In this document: in pieces, positions 1 to 5,195 of the stretch | How the letters are laid out: every line of letters starts with the position of its first letter | Position numbering within the stretch: position 1 is the first letter of the stretch | NCBI GenBank assembly: GCA_002403105.1 | Contig: DHHD01000013.1 | Span: 25,915-31,825 of the forward strand | Direction of reading: 5' to 3' | Origin: Anaerolineaceae bacterium UBA4781 | Lineage (GTDB): Bacteria > Chloroflexota > Anaerolineae > Anaerolineales > Anaerolineaceae | DNA length: 5,911 bases | Translations under genes and position numbers: made by a program | Notes under the pieces: generated by a model | The model's database searches: none | What the model was told of the DNA's origin: nothing | Seen by the model: only the letters and a program-made list of their open reading frames with translations

Positions 1-1562
1 CCACCGAACACCGCATTCACAAATTCGAATGAATCACCTTCCAAAGGTTCAACACGTAGATGGACTTCACCAAATTGACCGGAACCACCGGATTGTTTTT
101 TATGGCGGTGCATAGCACTGGCTTTTTTAGTAATGGTTTCTTTATATGGAACCTTTGGTATTGAAGTCTCAAGATTGACCTGAAATTTCGAACCTGCACG
201 CCGGATTGCAACATCAATATGCTGGTCACCCATACCTTTCAGAATGGTCTGGTTGGTAGCAGGTTCTTGATGCCAGGTAAGGGTCATATCTTCTTCGCAT
301 AAACGGGTCAGAGTTGGGCTGATCTTGGTAGAATCTGCCATTGTTTTCGGGAAAATGGCGACCTGGAAGAGAGAAGTGGGATATTCAGGAATGCGAACTT
401 TGATGGGATGTCCTTTATCACAGAGGGTGTTGCTGGTTGCGGTAACGGTCAGTTTTGGGCAAACACCAATATCGCCGCTGTGGATGGTCTTTATTTGAGT
501 ACTATCTTTTCCACATGGTATATAAACATTTCCCAATCGCTCTTCGGTATCTTTGGATGAATTCCAAAGGCGGGAATCAGCATTGATCATGCCGGAGAAA
601 ATGCGGAAATAGGTTTGCTTTCCAACAAATGGATCAGCAGTAGTCTTCCAGACGTATGCAGCTAAAGGACCATTGTCGATGGATTTAAGGTTCTCTTCAC
701 CATTTGCACCATCCACCACTCTGCCTTCGACCTGGTCGGGAGATGGGAAAAAATCTACAACTGCGTTCAGAAGGGGTAAAATCCCAATTTCTTTTTCACC
801 GGCGCTGACTAAAACCGGTATGAAATCGCCTTTACGCACAATGGCGGTTAATCCTTTAATGATCTCTTCAGGAGCGAGTTCACCGGATTCCAAATATTTT
901 TCCAGAAGAGTGTCATCCCCTTCGGCGGCTGCTTCCACCAATGCCATATGGGCTTCTTCGGCTGTGCTTTGCATCTCAGGCGGAATCGCTTCGGGATTTT
1001 TTCCATCGCCTTTGAAAGCTTTCATGGAAAGTAAATCAATAATGCCCTGAAAACTTTGTTTTTCGCCCCAAGGAAGCTGTACTTTAATGAGGCGAGTGGC
1101 TGAATGCTCTTCAATGGAAGCGATCGCTTTATTGAAATCAGCATTCTCTCGATCCATTTTATTGATCAAGACAAAACGGGGGAGATGGAATTTATCGCAA
1201 TATTTCCATGCGATTTCGGTACCAACTTCATAACCTGAAACTGCATCCAAGACAACCACTGCACCTTCAACTACACTTAATGCAGAAATCATTTCACCAA
1301 CAAAATCGGTGTATCCGGGTGTGTCGATAAAATTAATTTTTGTGTCTTTGTATTCTATGGGAATGACTGCGGAGTAAAGAGAAATACTGCGTCGTATCTC
1401 TTCTTCATCAAAATCACTGACTGTGGTTCCTTCGTTGATACTACCCATGCGGGTGGTGGCACCAGTGGTGTGAAGTAATGCTTCTGTAAGAATGGTTTTC
1501 CCCGCACTGCTGTGTGAAACAAGAGCGATATTTCTTATGTTGCCAGTACTATATTCTTTCAT
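1..1562 (-). CDS. EF-G-like translational GTPase (EF-G paralogue), C-terminus cut off by the window edge
   Basis: The open frame gives 520 complete residues from ATG at 1562 and leaves the window without a stop. EF-G family proteins are about 680-700 residues long, so most of domain IV and domain V are missing. GTPase motifs are clear: P-loop SHSSAGKT (16-23), DTPG (80-83), NKMD (134-137) and a G5-like VSAG (252-255). After them come the domain II beta-barrel (about 296-395), domain III with GMGDQHID (443-450), and the start of domain IV with SGGSGQFG (491-498). It differs from canonical FusA in two places. The residue after DTPG is Tyr84 instead of the catalytic His, and the switch I Thr is Ser61. 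DFDEEEIRRSI and DTPGYTDFVGE are, as I recall, typical of the EF-G-like paralogue group whose role is unclear, so this is probably not the housekeeping elongation factor. It has its own promoter and an AAAGGG ribosome binding site. Family assignment is secure; exact function is not. Confidence 0.93.
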   Translation of the reverse strand, partial: MKEYSTGNIRNIALVSHSSAGKTILTEALLHTTGATTRMGSINEGTTVSDFDEEEIRRSISLYSAVIPIEYKDTKINFIDTPGYTDFVGEMISALSVVEGAVVVLDAVSGYEVGTEIAWKYCDKFHLPRFVLINKMDRENADFNKAIASIEEHSATRLIKVQLPWGEKQSFQGIIDLLSMKAFKGDGKNPEAIPPEMQSTAEEAHMALVEAAAEGDDTLLEKYLESGELAPEEIIKGLTAIVRKGDFIPVLVSAGEKEIGILPLLNAVVDFFPSPDQVEGRVVDGANGEENLKSIDNGPLAAYVWKTTADPFVGKQTYFRIFSGMINADSRLWNSSKDTEERLGNVYIPCGKDSTQIKTIHSGDIGVCPKLTVTATSNTLCDKGHPIKVRIPEYPTSLFQVAIFPKTMADSTKISPTLTRLCEEDMTLTWHQEPATNQTILKGMGDQHIDVAIRRAGSKFQVNLETSIPKVPYKETITKKASAMHRHKKQSGGSGQFGEVHLRVEPLEGDSFEFVNAVFG

Positions 1563-1570
1563 TAATATTA

Positions 1571-1576
1571 CCCTTT
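1571..1576 (-). promoter_or_regulatory. Ribosome binding site of the EF-G-like gene
   Basis: On the minus strand AAAGGG lies 8 nt upstream of the ATG at 1562. This is good Shine-Dalgarno spacing and it supports that start codon, as does the position of the P-loop about 16 residues into the protein, as in EF-G. Confidence 0.7.
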
Positions 1577-1602
1577 AAAAGAGATATGATAACAACCTGC
1601 TT

Positions 1603-1631
1603 ATTTTAAGGGGAATCGCTTCAAATGTCAA
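1603..1631 (-). promoter_or_regulatory. Near-consensus sigma70-type promoter for the EF-G-like gene
   Basis: On the minus strand there is a perfect -35 hexamer TTGACA (1631-1626), a 17-bp spacer, and a -10 hexamer TAAAAT (1608-1603), which matches TATAAT at 5 of 6 positions. The expected transcription start is near 1596, giving a leader of about 34 nt that contains the AAAGGG ribosome binding site. The location, just after the stop of the upstream fusion gene, suggests that the EF-G-like gene is transcribed independently. Activity is inferred from sequence only. Confidence 0.72.
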
Positions 1632-1647
1632 AGATATGCTGGGAGTG

Positions 1648-1705
1648 GTTAAAATAAATTTGTTATTCGATTTTCATTTCGAGGGCACCGGGCTGCAAAT
1701 TTAAC
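1648..1705. repeat. Imperfect AT-rich inverted repeat after the fusion gene stop codon
   Basis: AAATTTG (1656-1662) is complementary to CAAATTT (1696-1702). The arms extend to GTTA (1648-1651) and TAAC (1702-1705) if a 5-nt bulge is allowed on one side. The loop is about 33 nt. It sits 6-60 nt past the TAA of the fusion gene on the minus strand. The stem is AT-rich and no U-run follows, so it does not qualify as an intrinsic terminator. In AT-rich intergenic DNA it may be coincidence. Confidence 0.25.
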
Positions 1706-1710
1706 GAAGA

Positions 1711-4353
1711 TTAATCAATTTGTTGGAGAGAATTCAATAGAGTTTGTAAGTAATTCTCTTCTTCAGTGCGTGAAATGATCTCTCCATCGATCCAGGCGTC
1801 CGTTAGCTGCTGGAAAATTTGTCTATAAACCGGTCCTGGAGAAATGCCATGTTCTTGCAGAGTAGATCCAGTTGTGTACGGCTTTAGTTTTCTCCATTCT
1901 TCGAGATGCAGATCTAATATTTGAAGGACCTTCTCTTGATCGTGAAAGAAGAAGTGAACAGCATATAAAACAAAAATTGGGAGATCTTTCAGAACTGCAT
2001 AAATTTGGCTGGGTTTTTTATCGACCAATTCTGGGAGTTTTTTGATCAGGAAATGGGTCTGCTGGATGCTTTTCTGAATGAGGTTTGGTAATTTTAAGCG
2101 CGTGCTGATCTTGTGGATTGCATCTTCTGTTTGCAGACCTAGAAGAATTGAATAGAGAAGGATAAGTTCCAATGGTGAATTATTGATCTTTTGCGGTAGC
2201 TGCCAATTCGCAGTGGGTTTCGTTTCAAGGATCAATTGCAGAAGGGCAGCGTCTTTGTTTGAAAACGAGAAGTTTGGATCAATGGCTTGCAAAAGCCCGA
2301 GCTGTTCTAGACGTTGCAGTATATCTACTGCCAGGCGTTCATGCAGGATCAGATCCATTTCATGCCGGATGCGATCTCCTGATACTTGTTTCAAGAGCGG
2401 TTTGGCTTCCAGCAATAATTCCAAGGTACGGTCTTCGATTTGAAATCCAAAGCGCTGTTCAAAACGTACAGCGCGCAGCATGCGCGTGGGATCATCAACA
2501 AAGGAAAGAGAATGCAGAACGCGAATAATGCCGTTCTTTAGATCATCCATTCCACCCCAATAATCCGATAGATCCCCGTAATGGCTACCATCCAATTGAA
2601 TGGCAAGGGTATTGATCGTAAAATCTCGCCGTAGCAGATCCAGTTTGATACTGCTGAGTTTAACAGTGGGAAGTGCGCTGGGGTTTTTATAGAATTCCGT
2701 ACGAGCGCTGATCAGGTCAACGGATTTCGGTAATCGGTTTTTTTGAGGAGATACTGTGCTTGTTGAGATCTTTGTATCTTCAAGGAACCACTTGGCGGTA
2801 CCGAATTGGCGGTGGCTGGTGATTTTTCCACCATACAGCTCGGTCAATCGATGTGCCAGTTCAATGGCGTTGCCTTCCACCACAAAATCCAGGTCATATA
2901 AGGGGGAATTTAATAAGATATCTCTCACCACACCACCCACCAGATAAACATGCATATTCATCTCATAGGCAGCATCTGCAATGACTTTGATCAATTCTCT
3001 TTGGGCTGGATTTAAATTTTCTTCAAGGCTGGCTGCAAGATTTATTTTCCCATTCAGGGGTGACTGAAAACCGGAGTAAGCTTGCAACAGATCTGTGCGT
3101 GTCACGATTCCAATGATCTTCTGGGTCTGCTTGTGGAAAACCGGCATCTGGCCCCAATTGGATTTTGCCATCAAATTATGGCATTCTTCAAGTGAGGTTT
3201 CAGGATATACAAAATAATTACCAGCTTCCATCAAGCTTTTTGCCGGTAGATCCAATTTATGCGCTATCGCTCGATCCACAGCCCGGCGTGTTAACAACCC
3301 TAACACCTTATCATTTTCAACAACGGGGAAACCTTCATATCCGTAACGCTGCATGATTTGAATGGCTTCCTGTGCTTTTGTACCAGGCTCCAGGAGCAGC
3401 GGATTTTTTGACATGATCTGTTTGACAGTGATGGAAGGATAAATGAAATCATCCAGAGAAATTATGAATTCATTTTCCAATTCCCGCAGGGTTTTCTTTC
3501 CAATGTCTGATCCTTTAATCAAGGCAGCTGCAGCTCTGGGATGCCCCCCTCCACCATAATTTTCTGCAATGGTGGCAACATTGATCTGATCGCTGATCGA
3601 ACGAGCAACCAAACGAATTCCCTCTTTGGTATGCACAAAAATAAACAGGGCATCCGGATCATAGAGATCACACACCTTATGAGCGATGCTGGAGACTTCT
3701 TCATCCAAAAACTCTGCTTCTGCATGTGAAACCATGATGCGCTGTTTTTTCAATTCCAGAACCTGATTATTTTTAATGAGCTCATCCAGAACTTTTTGTT
3801 GATCTGCAGAAAGAGAAAGATTTAAATATTCTGCGGCGATCTTGAGACTCGCACCTTGTGAAAGCAGAAAAGCAACTGCCTGCGCATCGCGCGCGGTAGT
3901 ACTGGCGTACATTAAGGAACCAGTATCTTCATAGATACCCAATAGCAGTAAAGTTGCATGGATGATGGATAAATTTCCATTATGTTCAATCAGTTGTTCC
4001 ACAAAATAAGTTGCACAAGCACCGCTGTTCGTGGGATTAAAATCCCAGACAGGATTGAAATCTTCTTTCTTTTTATGATGGTCAATAGCGCAGATATGGG
4101 TATCTTTGGTGGTGCCCTTTAGAGTGATCATGGATTGGGTATCAACCAGCGTAACTGAACGGATATTCTTTTTAGGAAGCGCCTGCGGGAGGATGAAAGG
4201 CAGATCGGAGCAGAATTTATTATAGAACTGCTGAACATTCCGGTTCAGCGTACCGGGTAAAAGCGGATAAGCATGATCGCTGAGCAGATAAGCTCCCAGT
4301 ATGGAAGCAAAGCCATCAAAATCGGTCTGTTCGTGTGTCATGATGATATCCAT
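1711..4353 (-). CDS. DHH phosphoesterase - CBS pair - class II tRNA nucleotidyltransferase fusion (probable A-adding or CCA-adding enzyme)
   Basis: This 880-residue protein has three modules. First is a DHH/DHHA1 phosphoesterase (about 1-300) with TDFDGFAS (10-17), VDTQ (70-73), DHH (91-93), Asp143 and the DHHA1 signature GGGGH (267-271), as in NrnA-type oligoribonucleases and pAp phosphatases. Second are two CBS domains (about 307-426), which in other proteins bind adenine nucleotides. Third is a class II nucleotidyltransferase (about 455-880) with LVGGVVRD (471-478), metal-binding DLD (487-489), RRDFTIN (575-581), DDPTRMLRAVRF (620-631) and a helical RNA-binding tail. The family adds nucleotides to tRNA 3' ends. 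The same order occurs in the long A-adding enzyme of Aquifex aeolicus, which works with a separate CC-adding enzyme. All catalytic residues that I can identify are present. An in-frame TAG at 4363-4365 rules out a longer N-terminus. No good Shine-Dalgarno precedes the ATG at 4353, and Met5 (4341) is a possible alternative start. Domain calls are firm; nucleotide specificity is inferred. Confidence 0.95.
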   Translation of the reverse strand: MDIIMTHEQTDFDGFASILGAYLLSDHAYPLLPGTLNRNVQQFYNKFCSDLPFILPQALPKKNIRSVTLVDTQSMITLKGTTKDTHICAIDHHKKKEDFNPVWDFNPTNSGACATYFVEQLIEHNGNLSIIHATLLLLGIYEDTGSLMYASTTARDAQAVAFLLSQGASLKIAAEYLNLSLSADQQKVLDELIKNNQVLELKKQRIMVSHAEAEFLDEEVSSIAHKVCDLYDPDALFIFVHTKEGIRLVARSISDQINVATIAENYGGGGHPRAAAALIKGSDIGKKTLRELENEFIISLDDFIYPSITVKQIMSKNPLLLEPGTKAQEAIQIMQRYGYEGFPVVENDKVLGLLTRRAVDRAIAHKLDLPAKSLMEAGNYFVYPETSLEECHNLMAKSNWGQMPVFHKQTQKIIGIVTRTDLLQAYSGFQSPLNGKINLAASLEENLNPAQRELIKVIADAAYEMNMHVYLVGGVVRDILLNSPLYDLDFVVEGNAIELAHRLTELYGGKITSHRQFGTAKWFLEDTKISTSTVSPQKNRLPKSVDLISARTEFYKNPSALPTVKLSSIKLDLLRRDFTINTLAIQLDGSHYGDLSDYWGGMDDLKNGIIRVLHSLSFVDDPTRMLRAVRFEQRFGFQIEDRTLELLLEAKPLLKQVSGDRIRHEMDLILHERLAVDILQRLEQLGLLQAIDPNFSFSNKDAALLQLILETKPTANWQLPQKINNSPLELILLYSILLGLQTEDAIHKISTRLKLPNLIQKSIQQTHFLIKKLPELVDKKPSQIYAVLKDLPIFVLYAVHFFFHDQEKVLQILDLHLEEWRKLKPYTTGSTLQEHGISPGPVYRQIFQQLTDAWIDGEIISRTEEENYLQTLLNSLQQID

Positions 4354-4354
4354 A

Positions 4355-4382
4355 TTGTTATTCTAATACTTTCTTTTATAAA
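4355..4382 (+). promoter_or_regulatory. Candidate sigma70-type promoter for the E1-like/PIG-L operon
   Basis: On the plus strand TTGTTA (4355-4360, 4 of 6 matches to TTGACA) is followed after 16 bp by TATAAA (4377-4382, 5 of 6 matches to TATAAT). The predicted start near 4389 gives a leader of about 44 nt that includes the GAGG ribosome binding site. A competing pair, TTGCGC (4389-4394) and TACAAT (4412-4417) with a 17-bp spacer, would start at about 4424, on top of the ribosome binding site, so it is less attractive. Confidence 0.4.
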
Positions 4383-4383
4383 A
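4374..4383. promoter_or_regulatory. Perfect TTTTATAAAA palindrome, possible shared -10 element for divergent transcription
   Basis: The 10-bp sequence is its own reverse complement and lies between the divergent fusion and E1-like genes. It supplies TATAAA on both strands: 4377-4382 on plus and 4380-4375 on minus. On the minus strand the predicted start is near 4368, about 15 nt before the fusion gene's ATG. A matching minus -35 is poor: AGGAAA at 4403-4398 has only 3 of 6 matches at a 17-bp spacing. The minus direction is therefore weakly supported. Confidence 0.3.
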
Positions 4384-4423
4384 AAGCATTGCGCTTCTTT
4401 CCTGTTCCCAATACAATATCAGT

Positions 4424-4427
4424 GAGG
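4424..4427 (+). promoter_or_regulatory. Ribosome binding site of the E1-like gene
   Basis: GAGG, within GTGAGGT, ends 5 nt before the ATG at 4433. The strong core and spacing fix this start codon, and the resulting N-terminus matches MoeB-type proteins in length before the nucleotide-binding loop. Confidence 0.75.
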
Positions 4428-4432
4428 TAAAA

Positions 4433-5188
4433 ATGAATGTCTTGAGTCAAGAAGAAAGAGAACGCTACTTACGGCATTTACGCATCCCTGCCTTTGGGGA
4501 AGAAGGGCAGTTGAAATTAAAAAGTGGATCAGTCCTGGTGGTAGGTGCCGGCGGCTTAGGCTCAGTAGTTCTATTGTATCTGGCGGCTGCCGGTGTGGGA
4601 AAGTTAGGGATTGTAGATTCGGATGTAGTTGAATTATCCAATTTGCAGCGGCAGGTACTGCATGATACAGAAAACCTGGGAGCACAGAAAACAGAATCAG
4701 CATTCACCCGTCTGCATGCACTCAACCCGCATGTAGATCTACAATTGTACCCGCAGCGTTTTGAAAAGGAAAATGCCGAACAGATCATGCAGGAATACTC
4801 CATTATCATGGATGGAACGGATAATTTCGAAACACGTTTTCTGATCAATGATGTGTGCGTGAAATTGAAGAAAACATACATTTATGGCGCCATCAATCAA
4901 TTTCATGGCCAGGTAAGCGTGTTTGATGCAAACAAGGGAGCCTGTTTCCACTGCCTCTATCCCTCTATGCCTTCTGATGAAGTGATTGCGGCGAATCAAG
5001 GAGTGGGTGTGGTAGGAGCTGTACCCGGAATCATTGGATCAATCGAAGCGTTGGAATGTATCAAGATCCTGACCGGAATCGGGAATCCGCTGTACGGACG
5101 GATGATCTTGCTGGATGGGGAGCAGATGGAATTTAAGGAAGTGCAAATTCGAAAACGAGCAAACTGCCCGGTATGTGCAAATCAATGA
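4433..5188 (+). CDS. moeB: MoeB/ThiF/HesA-family E1-like adenylyltransferase
   Basis: The protein has 251 residues, the usual size of MoeB/ThiF. These cytoplasmic enzymes use ATP to adenylate the C-terminal Gly-Gly of a small ubiquitin-like sulfur carrier (MoaD for molybdopterin, ThiS for thiazole). The nucleotide loop GAGGLGS is at 38-44. Arg14, Arg73, Lys86 and Asp130 (in DGTDN, 127-131) fall where MoeB has its ATP-handling residues. Two CxxC pairs, Cys171/Cys174 and Cys245/Cys248, form the structural zinc site. The cysteine that MoeB and ThiF usually carry just before the AGV(V/L) segment is replaced by Asn188, so ThiF-style persulfide or disulfide chemistry at that site is unlikely and a pure adenylation role fits better. 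No MoaD-, ThiS- or rhodanese-like partner is visible nearby. The next gene starts 7 bp downstream and is probably translationally coupled. The fold is certain; moeB rather than thiF or hesA is a best guess. Confidence 0.9.
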   Translation: MNVLSQEERERYLRHLRIPAFGEEGQLKLKSGSVLVVGAGGLGSVVLLYLAAAGVGKLGIVDSDVVELSNLQRQVLHDTENLGAQKTESAFTRLHALNPHVDLQLYPQRFEKENAEQIMQEYSIIMDGTDNFETRFLINDVCVKLKKTYIYGAINQFHGQVSVFDANKGACFHCLYPSMPSDEVIAANQGVGVVGAVPGIIGSIEALECIKILTGIGNPLYGRMILLDGEQMEFKEVQIRKRANCPVCANQ

Positions 5189-5192
5189 GGAA
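5187..5192 (+). promoter_or_regulatory. Ribosome binding site of the PIG-L gene, overlapping the upstream stop codon
   Basis: GAGGAA begins inside the TGA stop (5186-5188) of the E1-like gene and ends 3 nt before the ATG at 5196. This arrangement suggests that ribosomes finishing the first gene re-initiate on the second. Confidence 0.7.
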
Positions 5193-5195
5193 TCC

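Noticed and set aside
673..1050. Plus-strand open frame of 125 codons opposite the EF-G-like gene
   Set aside because: It lies wholly antisense to a gene with clear EF-G domains, has low-complexity Ser/Pro-rich translation and no family motif.
1589..1666. Seven-base inverted pair ATAACAA (1589-1595) / TTGTTAT (1660-1666) flanking the EF-G-like promoter, considered as an operator
   Set aside because: The arms are short, AT-rich and 64 bp apart, so a chance match in this intergenic DNA is likely.
1663..1695. GC-rich GCCC-GGT-GCCC stretch after the fusion gene considered as terminator stem
   Set aside because: On the minus strand the two GCCC copies are direct, not inverted, repeats, and no T-run follows. 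No intrinsic terminator is supported in the gap.
4389..4417. TTGCGC-17-TACAAT as the main promoter of the E1-like gene
   Set aside because: The predicted start would fall on the ribosome binding site and leave a leader of about 9 nt. The TTGTTA-16-TATAAA pair upstream is more plausible.
4465..4881. Minus-strand open frame of 138 codons opposite the E1-like gene
   Set aside because: It is antisense to a well-conserved MoeB/ThiF-type protein, and its Cys/Arg-rich translation resembles no known family.
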